A stretch of 64,000 bases of DNA from an uncultured Eubacteriales bacterium (GTDB taxonomy: Bacteria; Bacillota; Clostridia; Christensenellales; CAG-138): assembly GCA_900546845.1 (NCBI GenBank), contig UREK01000004.1, positions 1-64,000 of the forward strand, in the 5' to 3' direction. Below are positions 8,795 through 14,924 of this stretch, piece after piece. Every line of letters begins with the position of its first letter. The first letter of the stretch is position 1. The translations under genes were made by a program, and so were the position numbers. Below the pieces are notes generated by a model. The model ran no database searches. It saw nothing but the letters and a program-made list of their open reading frames with translations, and was not told the DNA's origin.

Positions 8795-9165
8795 GCGGAT
8801 ACCTCCGTCAGCATATCGGCGTACCGCTCCCGCGGCAGGTCGCTGAGCTTCTCAACGCCGTAGCTGTGCAGCATGGCCTGCACGGCCTCCTTCCCGTGCG
8901 CGTCCCGGTACTTCACCAGCGCCGCACGCAGGTCCTCGATCGCTACCTGAGCCTCCGGCGCGGGAACTGGAGCCTCTGCCGGCGCGGGCGCCTGCACCGT
9001 GTTCACCGGCATGGGCGCGGGTTCGGGTACAGAGGCAGGCGCGGCTCCGGCCAGAGCGGGTTCCCGTTCCTCCGGCGGCGCCAGCTCCCCGCGCAGCGCC
9101 TGCATGAGGGCGATCGCCGTTTCCGGCGTGGTCACGGTGATGTTCAGGTTGATAATCGGGTTCAT
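8791..9165 (-). CDS. Phage hypothetical protein, Pro/Ala-rich linker
   Basis: A 124-residue protein in the early phage operon. The start MNPIINLNITVTTPE follows AAGGAGGAACGCAT, a better site than any upstream candidate. Three parts can be seen: a short beta-rich N-terminus with an LxNxxVTTPETAIALMQAL stretch, a central Pro/Ala/Glu-rich linker (about residues 38-80), and a C-terminal helical region (about 85-124) reading RAALVKYRDAHGKEAVQAML. The helical part resembles the conserved end of small phage proteins that accompany DUF2800 genes. Its TGA overlaps the ATG of the DUF2800 gene. Function is not known. Confidence 0.75.
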   Translation of the reverse strand: MNPIINLNITVTTPETAIALMQALRGELAPPEEREPALAGAAPASVPEPAPMPVNTVQAPAPAEAPVPAPEAQVAIEDLRAALVKYRDAHGKEAVQAMLHSYGVEKLSDLPRERYADMLTEVSA

Positions 9166-9208
9166 ATGCGTTCCTCCTTTGTATTCTTTGTTTCGGGCTT
9201 CCCCGGGC

Positions 9209-9328
9209 TTAATCACGATCGCGCGCATTGACTTCGCCCTCCCGGCCTGATAAAATAGGTTCACAGGTATTGTTCGTGTGCTCGCTTGGGATGGCAGTCC
9301 CGGCGGGCACGTTTCCGTTTGTCCTCAT
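9209..9328 (-). CDS. Small phage ORF of 39 residues
   Basis: The ATG overlaps the stop of the 59-residue gene upstream as ATGA, and a GGAGG (within the preceding GAC TTG GAG GAG GCG) lies at suitable distance. The product begins MRTNGNVPAGTAIPSE and has no obvious domain; it is polar and probably unstructured. The tight coupling argues that it is translated. No other evidence supports it, so it may be a leader or a spurious frame. Confidence 0.45.
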   Translation of the reverse strand: MRTNGNVPAGTAIPSEHTNNTCEPILSGREGEVNARDRD

Positions 9329-9504
9329 TTCCACGCCTCCTCCAAGTCCTCAATGTACAGCGGCCTTTTCCGCCGCCGCGCCCGCGCCTTGCGCCGCTCG
9401 CGTGCATCGACCATCTTCACCGCCGCAAGGGCGGCCATTGCCCCCAGCACCGCCCCCGGCAGGGTGAAGCTGAAAACACAGCCCCAAATGTTGCTTACAT
9501 GCAT
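9325..9504 (-). CDS. Small phage membrane protein, 59 residues
   Basis: The product starts MHVSNIWGCVFSF and continues with LPGAVLGAMAALAAV, one hydrophobic segment, followed by a strongly basic stretch (DARERRKARARRRKRP) and an acidic end. One transmembrane helix with a cytoplasmic basic tail is the simplest reading. The start overlaps the end of the preceding 55-residue gene by 10 bases, and the stop overlaps the next ATG, so the gene is locked into the operon. Small single-span proteins of this sort are frequent in phage early regions; function is unknown. Confidence 0.65.
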   Translation of the reverse strand: MHVSNIWGCVFSFTLPGAVLGAMAALAAVKMVDARERRKARARRRKRPLYIEDLEEAWK

Positions 9505-9662
9505 CTTTCGTCTACCTCCTTTACATCGACCCGAAACGCCTTCAATAGCATCTCAGCGATAATCTTTACATCTACCTCGGCATACTCTGCCTCCCTCAGG
9601 ATCGCCTGTCCTTCAACAACCTCATATCGCGCCCGTATGGGTACTGTAATTGTGGGTGGCAT
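9495..9662 (-). CDS. Small phage protein, 55 residues
   Basis: The start MPPTITVPIRARYE follows AAAAGGAGGACAT, an ideal ribosome binding site; an in-frame start 30 bases upstream is less well placed. The protein is a single small alpha/beta unit ending in DVKIIAEMLLKAFRVDVKEV, with no cysteine pair or catalytic motif. It is the first gene of the cluster of tiny overlapping leftward genes after the rightward KTSC gene. Function is not known. Confidence 0.65.
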   Translation of the reverse strand: MPPTITVPIRARYEVVEGQAILREAEYAEVDVKIIAEMLLKAFRVDVKEVDERCM

Positions 9663-9754
9663 ATGTCCTCCTTTTAGCTTGAATCCTCTCACAAGTTGTA
9701 TTGCGCTCCTTCCGCCAAGGATGGTAAGATGTAGTCGAAAGGAGGTGAGACGAA

Positions 9755-9961
9755 ATGATTATGCAGCCTGTGTCCTCTTCCAATATTGCAGCCATCGGCT
9801 ATGAAAACGGAATTCTCCACATTCGTTTTCACAGTGGTGGGCTATACGAATACTCTGATGTTCCTGAATCGGTATATCGTGGTCTGATGTCTGCAAGTTC
9901 TCATGGGCAGTATTTCCATGCCCACATCAAAAGCAATTACGCTTACAGAAGGATTGGTTAA
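9755..9961 (+). CDS. KTSC domain protein
   Basis: A 68-residue protein that is one KTSC domain. The pattern SSNIAAIGYENGILHIRF, GGLYEYSDVPESVYRGLM, and SSHGQYFHAHIKSNYAYRR matches the domain from end to end. KTSC is common in phages and in fusions with nucleases or toxins; its biochemical role is not established, and nucleic-acid binding has been suggested. The gene follows AAAGGAGGTGAGACGAA and is the only rightward gene among the early leftward genes, ending in a 4-base convergent overlap with the BC1881-type gene. That orientation suggests separate expression. Confidence 0.85.
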   Translation: MIMQPVSSSNIAAIGYENGILHIRFHSGGLYEYSDVPESVYRGLMSASSHGQYFHAHIKSNYAYRRIG

Positions 9962-10110
9962 TCTGTTACTACCAGCACAATCACAGGGCCATCTGCTTTA
10001 AAAGCGATAGATGTAGATGGCCCAACAGTATTGACCTCCACGCCTTCTCTTTGCGTTAATTCTCTCACCAATTCATAGGTAGAAGCCTCTTGAAGCGTCA
10101 TTTTCTCCAT
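9958..10110 (-). CDS. BC1881-like small phage protein, 50 residues
   Basis: The product starts MEKMTLQEASTYELVREL, continues with TQREGVEVNTVGP, and ends GPVIVLVVTD. This matches the layout of BC1881-family phage proteins: a short helix reading ELVxELxxREGVE followed by a beta hairpin that closes with IILVV. A GAAAGGAGGATAGGCT site precedes the ATG at 10110. The gene directly follows the 54-residue gene in the leftward operon. Function of the family is unknown. Confidence 0.75.
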   Translation of the reverse strand: MEKMTLQEASTYELVRELTQREGVEVNTVGPSTSIAFKADGPVIVLVVTD

Positions 10111-10124
10111 AGCCTATCCTCCTT

Positions 10125-10289
10125 TCAGCTTTCTTGGACGTCCTGGGAATCATTTGCTTCCTCACGCTCGCGTTCCTTGGCCGCTGCCACACCTTCCATA
10201 AAACCCAGCAAGAACTCCTTGCCCGGTTCTGGTAATGCATCGAACGTGGTTGCCAGACGCTTGCCGATTTCGCGGTCTTTCTCGCTCAT
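10125..10289 (-). CDS. First small gene of the phage early operon, 54 residues
   Basis: The product starts MSEKDREIGKRLATTFD and contains LPEPGKEFLLGFMEGVAAAKE, then an acidic tail. Small helical proteins with a F/Y-LxGFxEGxxAA segment are usual immediately downstream of the early promoter in Clostridia phages. The ATG at 10289 lies 8 bases after GGAGG; the ATG two codons earlier is too close to that site. It is the first gene read from the leftward promoter at 10331-10359. Function is not established. Confidence 0.7.
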   Translation of the reverse strand: MSEKDREIGKRLATTFDALPEPGKEFLLGFMEGVAAAKEREREEANDSQDVQES

Positions 10290-10321
10290 AGCCATCACCT
10301 CCGCTTAGTATTTTTATCTAC

Positions 10322-10376
10322 TATAGGGCAATTATATGCCCTTATAGGGATTATGTCAAGCACTATATTGCCCTTT
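10322..10376. promoter_or_regulatory. Operator region of the phage repressor switch
   Basis: An 18-base palindrome at 10325-10342 (AGGGCA, six AT bases, TGCCCT) covers the -10 box of the leftward promoter. Further half-sites, ATAGGGAT near 10344 and TTGCCCTTT near 10368, surround the -35 box. Repeated sites of this kind between divergent repressor and early genes are the usual targets of the repressor encoded next door. Binding is inferred. Confidence 0.65.
10331..10359 (-). promoter_or_regulatory. Leftward phage early promoter
   Basis: On the minus strand TTGACA (10359-10354) is separated by 17 bases from TATAAT (10336-10331), a perfect sigma-A consensus. It reads into the 54-residue gene and the replication operon. 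The operator palindrome overlaps the -10 box, so repressor binding should block it. Confidence 0.85.
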
Positions 10377-10391
10377 TATCAACAAATTATA

Positions 10392-10420
10392 TTGACTTTA
10401 TATAAGCCATCGTCTATAAT
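10392..10420 (+). promoter_or_regulatory. Repressor promoter
   Basis: TTGACT (10392-10397), a 17-base spacer and TATAAT (10415-10420) lie 24 bases before the GTG start of the repressor, with AGGAGG between. This promoter diverges from the leftward early promoter, 33 bases away. Confidence 0.85.
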
Positions 10421-10443
10421 GGAATACAAGAGGAGGTGACAGC

Positions 10444-10806
10444 GTGATTGGAGATCGAATAAAGGAAGTAAGAAAAATCTCCGGGCTGACACAACAACGG
10501 TTTGCTGAACGGCTTAACCTAAAGAGGAACACAATAGGCAACTATGAAATAAATCTGCTTGAGCCCAGTGATCGCACCATTGCAGATATATGTCGCGTTT
10601 TTAACGTCAACGAAACATGGTTACGTACGGGTGAGGGTGAAATGTTCGCTACGCGCACCCGTGCGCAGGAAATCACCGACTTTATGGGCGAACTGATATT
10701 GTCTGGCAATGATTTTAAGAGCCGTTTTATCGCTGCGTTGGCACGTTTGGACGAAAAGGATTGGGCGCTCATCGAAAAGATGGCTGAAATGCTGCGCAAA
10801 GAGTAG
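10444..10806 (+). CDS. XRE-family phage repressor
   Basis: A 120-residue Cro/CI-type regulator. Residues 1-60 form an HTH_3 domain: IGDRIKEVRKISGLTQQRFA, then LNLKRNTIGNYE as recognition helix region, then DRTIADICRVFNVNETWLRTGE, which is the classic end of the domain. The C-terminal 50 residues are helical and may mediate dimerisation; there is no LexA/CI-like peptidase domain, so induction would not be by self-cleavage. The start is GTG after AGAGGAGGTGACAGC. Position and divergent promoters indicate the lysogeny regulator of this element, acting on the operator repeats immediately upstream. Confidence 0.9.
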   Translation: MIGDRIKEVRKISGLTQQRFAERLNLKRNTIGNYEINLLEPSDRTIADICRVFNVNETWLRTGEGEMFATRTRAQEITDFMGELILSGNDFKSRFIAALARLDEKDWALIEKMAEMLRKE

Positions 10807-10808
10807 TT

Positions 10809-10835
10809 AAGCCGCCCTCACCGGGAGCGGCTTTG
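10809..10835. terminator. Hairpin after the repressor
   Basis: AAGCCGC and GCGGCTT pair across an 11-base loop just after the repressor stop codon. No strong T-run follows on the plus strand, so termination may be weak. The hairpin lies inside the last codons of the convergent 58-residue gene. Confidence 0.4.
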
Positions 10836-10994
10836 CCCCTCGCACAGCAGAAGCGTTAAACGATGAACTAGTTCAAAATGTTCATCATTAAGTTTTGGTA
10901 GTGCTGCCACTATGGCATCCGTCATTGCTTTGCGCTTACAGCCAGGCTGGTTGGAGTTAGTAGGAGCGGGGGGTTTGTGAGCTGCATGTTTCAC
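10818..10994 (-). CDS. Small leftward gene with its own promoter, 58 residues
   Basis: A GTG at 10994 follows GGAAAGGAGACATCTT. The product starts MKHAAHKPPAPTNSN, then CKRKAMTDAIVAALPKL and NDEHFELVHRLTLLLCEGQ. The second half resembles small helical phage proteins with an LxxEHxxLVxRLxxLL pattern. A strong promoter with a palindrome lies 58 bases upstream. It points at the repressor gene, and its stop codon lies 12 bases beyond the repressor stop, so its transcript could run antisense to the repressor. No domain is recognised; a role in the lysogeny switch is only a guess. Confidence 0.6.
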   Translation of the reverse strand: MKHAAHKPPAPTNSNQPGCKRKAMTDAIVAALPKLNDEHFELVHRLTLLLCEGQSRSR

Positions 10995-11051
10995 AAGATG
11001 TCTCCTTTCCGGTTTGAGTTGCGGGAACGTTCGTTCTTGTTTTGTGAGTAC

Positions 11052-11080
11052 ATTATATTATTTTGCACATTGGCGTGCAA
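11052..11080 (-). promoter_or_regulatory. Promoter with internal palindrome
   Basis: On the minus strand TTGCAC (11080-11075), a 17-base spacer and TATAAT (11057-11052) form a good sigma-A promoter. The -35 box is one arm of the palindrome TTGCAC, six bases, GTGCAA (11063-11080), which suggests an operator. It drives the 58-residue gene. Confidence 0.7.
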
Positions 11081-11293
11081 TAGCGGAAATGGGGAGAGTA
11101 CCGTTTATGGTATTGAAAACGACCAAGTTGCCTTTTTAGTGCCTAAAAAAACTGTATTATTAGCCAACGGCAGTTAGAAGCGTTCATATACGCTGGACTG
11201 TTTGTTTTATTATATATCAACGTACTGAAAAACACAAGGCCTACTTTGTATGTCACAAAGCAATTCGGCCAATACGTAAATTGACTTGCTTTT
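11081..11293. other. Gap without a recognisable gene
   Basis: This AT-richer stretch lies between the palindromic promoter and the first CRISPR-like unit. A rightward frame (10977-11177) covers part of it but lacks a ribosome binding site and overlaps the supported leftward gene. If the repeats form an array read rightward, the last 100 bases could be its leader. Nothing else is seen. Confidence 0.4.
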
Positions 11294-11384
11294 ATTTTCC
11301 CCGCATGTGCGGGGGTGATCCTAGTCCCGCGTAAATGCGGCAGAGTTTTGGATCTACTGTTCCCCGCATACGCGGGGGTGATCC
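11294..11384 (+). CRISPR. Two type I-E-like CRISPR repeat units, no cas genes
   Basis: Two near-identical units start at 11297 (TTCCCCGCATGTGCGGGG, then GTGATCC) and 11360 (TTCCCCGCATACGCGGGG, then GTGATCC). They differ at two positions in the loop of the hairpin, and the sequence is that of type I-E repeats (GTnTTCCCCGC..GCGGGGnTGAnCC). The start-to-start distance is 63, close to the usual 61. The 35-base interval contains CCCGCGTAAATGCGG, a possible further decayed unit. No cas gene lies in the window. A miniature or relic array carried by the prophage fits best; chance hairpins are less likely because the non-palindromic GTGATCC is also shared. Confidence 0.6.
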
Positions 11385-11469
11385 CGAAGTCAAAAACCCA
11401 CTCGGAGGCGGTATGCCAGAACTGTGGAAATCGGTGGAAGGTGTAATTTTGTAGGCGGAGGCATCCAAT

Positions 11470-12048
11470 ATGAAGGTATGCAAATACTGCGGCACGCAAA
11501 ACAGCGACAGCGTAACGTTTTGCACCCAATGTGGTGCGAATCAATTCTCGCACAAATGCGCAAATTGCGACACAATATTCGATACGCCACACTGTCCTAC
11601 GTGCGGTGTCGCCGCCGGAACCGCGCCGCGATACTGTCCAAATTGCGGCCGCAAGACGTTCTCCAACTGCTGTCCGGATTGTGGCACGAGCTTGGTTGGG
11701 CTGCCAATGGCAAGAAGTAACACACCTGTCACAGAGCCGGCCGCCCCCACGCCGCAACCTCAGCCGGGCGTACGCAAGCCCAATAAGCAAGCTGTGCGTC
11801 TGCTCTTGGTTATCTTCATGCCCTATATCGGAGTATGGCCGATTTTAACGGATGCTCGCTCTACCGTAGGCGCAAAGATCATGGCCGTCGTGTATTCTGT
11901 GCTTATTATGGCTTGCGCCACTTTCGCCCCGCGTGAGGGATACAGCTTTGAAAGCATGTACCCTATGATTGTGGTCTGTATTGCGTTTTATATCGCGCTT
12001 ATCGTCTATGGCATTATAAAACTCATCAAGCGCAAGCACGCCAAGTGA
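11470..12048 (+). CDS. Zinc-ribbon membrane protein
   Basis: A 192-residue protein. The first 75 residues contain four zinc-knuckle pairs (CKYCG, CTQCG, CANCD, CPTCG, then CPNCG and CPDCG), enough for two or three double zinc ribbons. A Pro/Thr-rich linker follows (about 80-100). The rest holds two or three hydrophobic segments, VRLLLVIFMPYIGVWPIL, IMAVVYSVLIMACATF and MIVVCIAFYIALIVYGI, ending in a basic tail. The ATG is preceded by GGCGGAGG. It resembles many uncharacterised zinc-ribbon membrane proteins. It is the first gene of a rightward accessory set inside the prophage and starts 85 bases after the CRISPR-like unit. Confidence 0.85.
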   Translation: MKVCKYCGTQNSDSVTFCTQCGANQFSHKCANCDTIFDTPHCPTCGVAAGTAPRYCPNCGRKTFSNCCPDCGTSLVGLPMARSNTPVTEPAAPTPQPQPGVRKPNKQAVRLLLVIFMPYIGVWPILTDARSTVGAKIMAVVYSVLIMACATFAPREGYSFESMYPMIVVCIAFYIALIVYGIIKLIKRKHAK

Positions 12049-12147
12049 TGTCTGCTGCAGTCAGAGTGAAATATCAGGAACGCACCGTTTCCCCCTCCCC
12101 TATACGGAGGGACCAATAAAAACATAAATGGATGGAGGGTTTTACAA

Positions 12148-12753
12148 ATGAAAAGGATTATCCCGTTTTTTCTGATCGTGTTGCTGCTCGTAAGCGGTTG
12201 CTCCGGCGGCGATGTCGCCGAAGCGTTCCAGGCGGGCTACGAAAAAGGCTATGCTGAAGGCCTCGCGGCCGCGCAGGCTGCCGCAACCGCGGCTCCCGAC
12301 GCGTCCACGCCCGCCCCTACGGTCGAGCCGTCTGCCGATCCCACGCCGGAAACAGCAAAGGCGCTTACCTATGGCGATACGTTTGAGTTTGATGGCTTCG
12401 AGATCACGTTCTCCCCGGAGTATGAGTTCACGAAGGTCGATAACCAATTCAGCGATTTGAACGATAGGGACATAATCGCCATCCCCATAATGGTTACAAA
12501 TAAAAGCGGCTCCACGGGATCGCTCAATATGTTCTATTTTAGCTCGTTCAACCCGTCAGGAACGCAGTCGGAAACCTGCCACACCTATTTCACGGAGGAC
12601 GACATCGCTTGGGCCGGTGAAATGCGGGATGGGGCAACCGTCAACGCCAAGATGCATATCGTTTACGAGGGCGATGGCACTTATTATGTTAAGTTCGACA
12701 ATTTTGCGACCGAGATCGAAGTGGAGCTGCCGATCGTAAAACCAGCTGAATAA
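12148..12753 (+). CDS. Lipoprotein with Ig-like C-terminal domain
   Basis: A 201-residue predicted lipoprotein. The signal sequence is MKRIIPFFLIVLLLVSGCSGG, with lipobox VSGC. A helical repeat (EAFQAGYEKGYAEGLAAAQA) and a Thr/Pro-rich linker follow. Residues 75-198 form a beta-rich domain: FEFDGFEITFSPEYEF, IIAIPIMVTNKSG and YYVKFDNFATEIEVELP. This is the pattern of DUF4352/DUF5067-type immunoglobulin-like domains on Gram-positive cell-surface lipoproteins. A GGATGGAGGG site precedes the ATG. The gene is 6 bases upstream of a second lipoprotein. In a prophage such genes often alter the host surface; that is inference. Confidence 0.82.
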   Translation: MKRIIPFFLIVLLLVSGCSGGDVAEAFQAGYEKGYAEGLAAAQAAATAAPDASTPAPTVEPSADPTPETAKALTYGDTFEFDGFEITFSPEYEFTKVDNQFSDLNDRDIIAIPIMVTNKSGSTGSLNMFYFSSFNPSGTQSETCHTYFTEDDIAWAGEMRDGATVNAKMHIVYEGDGTYYVKFDNFATEIEVELPIVKPAE

Positions 12754-12759
12754 TTGAGT

Positions 12760-13383
12760 ATGATGCAAAAATCCATGCGTAGATTTGTTGTGATCGTAAT
12801 TGCTGCCCTGTTGCTCCTTTACGGGTGCTCCAGCGAACTTTCACCATCTTTGGAATCTCTCGCGGGTTCAGAGCAGCCCAGTCCGACGATACGGCCGACA
12901 CTAGCCCCAACGCCAAGCCCTGTTTTAACGCCTGCCCTGTCAGCCACGCCAGCGCCGACGGCGGAAGTGACGGCAACGCTAGCGCCTACCTCCACGCCGG
13001 CCCCCACAGCGAAACCCACGCCGCAGCCTACGTCCCGGCCGACTGATACGCCCGATCCGGCCCCACGGAAAACGGAAGCTCCGGCAGCCACGCCACAAAG
13101 CCAAGGCGGCATTTCGTCATCCGGTAGTGCTTCTACCGATAAGAACAATGCCGAAACGCCAAAGCCTTCGCCCACGATAAAACCCAGTCCCACACCCGCG
13201 CCTACGGCAAAGCCCGACCCTGCTCCCGGAGGAACCGGAAACTACATTGGGAACCGGAATTCCCACAAGTTCCACCTTCCGAGTTGCAAAACCCTGCCAA
13301 AAGAAAGCAATCGCGTATACTTCGAAACACGGGATCAAGCGATTTTCAAAGGATATGAGCCGTGCAAAAACTGCAACCCGTAA
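12760..13383 (+). CDS. Lipoprotein with Pro/Thr stalk and Ada-like Cys motif
   Basis: A 207-residue predicted lipoprotein starting at ATG 12760; 12763 and 12775 are also possible. The signal segment RRFVVIVIAALLLLYGCSS ends in lipobox LYGC. Residues 40-160 are a low-complexity stalk of TPxPTxxPTP-like repeats. The last 45 residues carry YIGNRNSHKFHLPSC and end YEPCKNCNP, the motif found at the C-terminus of some secreted nucleases and in Ada-type metal-binding modules (N-x-x-SHKFHxxxC ... CxxC). No nuclease domain is present, so the module is displayed alone on a stalk. It is coupled to the preceding lipoprotein gene. Confidence 0.8.
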   Translation: MMQKSMRRFVVIVIAALLLLYGCSSELSPSLESLAGSEQPSPTIRPTLAPTPSPVLTPALSATPAPTAEVTATLAPTSTPAPTAKPTPQPTSRPTDTPDPAPRKTEAPAATPQSQGGISSSGSASTDKNNAETPKPSPTIKPSPTPAPTAKPDPAPGGTGNYIGNRNSHKFHLPSCKTLPKESNRVYFETRDQAIFKGYEPCKNCNP

Positions 13384-13388
13384 ACACA

Positions 13389-13412
13389 GTATTCCCTGCT
13401 CGCGGGGAACCT
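13389..13412 (+). repeat. Possible degenerate CRISPR-like unit
   Basis: GTATTCCCTGCTCGCGGGGAAC immediately follows the second lipoprotein gene. It resembles the 5' half and hairpin of type I-E repeats but lacks the GTGATCC end of the units at 11.3 kb. It may equally be an ordinary hairpin. Confidence 0.25.
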
Positions 13413-13499
13413 GAATTGAAAAATGTCGCCTATCCTCTAGCACAAAGCAAGCGGCGGTGAACGCAGCTTACTTAAAAAATTTTGCCAAAAGGAGCTACT

Positions 13500-14924
13500 A
13501 TGCGCGCAGTGATCTATGCGAGGTTTTCGACCGACAAACAAAGAGAGGAATCCATCGAGGCGCAGGAGCGCGCCTGCCGTGAATATGCAGCTGCGCACGG
13601 CTATTCTATCTCTGCGGTGTATGCTGATCGTGCCGCATCGGGAAAGACCGACCGCCGCCCTGACTTCCAGCGCATGATGCGGGATGCCAAATCACAGCGT
13701 TTTGATGTGGTTCTGGTGCACAAATACAACCGCTTCGCGCGGCGCATGAGCGACCATGTACGGTACGAGGACAAGCTGAATTCATACGGGATCCAGCTTA
13801 TTGCCGTTGCTGAAGATTTCGGCACAGGCAAAGAGGCTGTTATCATGAAGGCCCTTATGCGCTCCCTCTCAGAATACTACATTATTGATTTATCTGACGA
13901 AGTGAAGAAAGGGCATCGTGAAAACGCCATGAAAGCACTGCACAATGGTGGCCTTGCACCGTTCGGCTATGACATTGTCGATCAGAAGTATGTCGTTAAT
14001 GAATTCGAGGCTGCTTATGTGCGCCGCATGTATAATTGCGCATCGGACTGCATCGGTTTCACCGCCTTGGTGGATGAGATGGCCGCTGCGGGTGTGCGCG
14101 GTAAGCGCGGCAAACCGATCAAGTATCAGCAGATATACGACATCCTGCGGAACGAAAAATATACCGGTGTTTATTTATATTGCCCGGAGCAGGAAAGCTC
14201 AAAGATGCTCCAGCGCAGCAAGCCTTCTGCAATCCGTATCGAAGGTGCAATTCCCCCTATCATCAGCAAGGAACAATTTGAGGAGGTGCAAAAGATCATG
14301 AGTAGCAGGAAGATGACCGGACGGAAAAATTCGTACCTGTGTAGCCGGTTGGTGTTCTGCGGTGAGTGCGGCGCGGCCATGCATGCCATCACTACGGGAA
14401 AATATCAATACTACTATTGCAAGAACCATTGCGGCAACCCCAATGTGCGCATGGAAACCATCGACAATGCAGCAAAATCATACCTCAGAGAGCTTTTAAC
14501 GCCCGAGAACCAGCTGACCATTGCCGAGGCACTTAAACGCTACCAGGCGTCAGCTGAGTACCGCATGGAAGATTTCTACGATTCCGTTCATGACCAGATC
14601 GCTGAGCGGGAGCAGAAGTATGAAGCCCTGCTTGCAAACCTCTCCTCCGGCGCCTTGCCGGCCGATGTTGTGGCCGACGTTGGCGCAACAATGCAGCGGT
14701 TGAAAGATGAGATCGATGTTCTGCGCGATGCAAAGCCCGAAAAGGACTATACTGTCGATAACATTACCACCTGGCTTGAATCGCTCCGCCAGGCGCCGGA
14801 CGAAAAGGCGATTCGCCTGTTGATCTCCAAAATATCGGTCAAAAATAGAACAGATGTCAGCATAGACAGTACGCTGACATCCATTCTAGGTAATATTGGC
14901 TGCGGAACTAGGATTCGAACCTAG
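13500..14924 (+). CDS. Large serine recombinase, probable phage integrase
   Basis: A 474-residue serine integrase. The N-terminal resolvase domain has the catalytic serine in YARFSTDKQRE, followed by ADRAASGKTDRRPDF and the conserved arginines of VHKYNRFARR. The recombinase domain holds GGLAPFGYDIVD and IYDILRNEKYTGVY. A zinc ribbon is visible as CGECG and YYCKNHC. A coiled coil (about residues 370-430) closes the protein, as in other large serine integrases. The ATG at 13500 follows AAAAGGAG; the frame opens 18 bases earlier at a TTG that is poorly placed. The last six codons lie inside the 3' end of tRNA-Gln, so the crossover site is probably there. Confidence 0.93.
   Translation: MRAVIYARFSTDKQREESIEAQERACREYAAAHGYSISAVYADRAASGKTDRRPDFQRMMRDAKSQRFDVVLVHKYNRFARRMSDHVRYEDKLNSYGIQLIAVAEDFGTGKEAVIMKALMRSLSEYYIIDLSDEVKKGHRENAMKALHNGGLAPFGYDIVDQKYVVNEFEAAYVRRMYNCASDCIGFTALVDEMAAAGVRGKRGKPIKYQQIYDILRNEKYTGVYLYCPEQESSKMLQRSKPSAIRIEGAIPPIISKEQFEEVQKIMSSRKMTGRKNSYLCSRLVFCGECGAAMHAITTGKYQYYYCKNHCGNPNVRMETIDNAAKSYLRELLTPENQLTIAEALKRYQASAEYRMEDFYDSVHDQIAEREQKYEALLANLSSGALPADVVADVGATMQRLKDEIDVLRDAKPEKDYTVDNITTWLESLRQAPDEKAIRLLISKISVKNRTDVSIDSTLTSILGNIGCGTRIRT
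14897..14924. other. Presumed attachment-site region
   Basis: The 3' end and T-arm of tRNA-Gln double as the last codons of the integrase (CGTRIRT). tRNA 3' ends are frequent integration targets, and integrases commonly abut them. The exact core cannot be set because the other junction is outside the window. Confidence 0.55.

Noticed and set aside
10977..11177. Rightward 66-codon frame
   Set aside because: No ribosome binding site, overlaps the supported leftward 58-residue gene and its promoter, and its product resembles no family I recognise.
11143..11790. Leftward frame with repeated PAYAG/PAHAG peptides
   Set aside because: The repeated peptides are translations of the two CRISPR-like units, a known annotation artefact; the rest is antisense to the zinc-ribbon gene.
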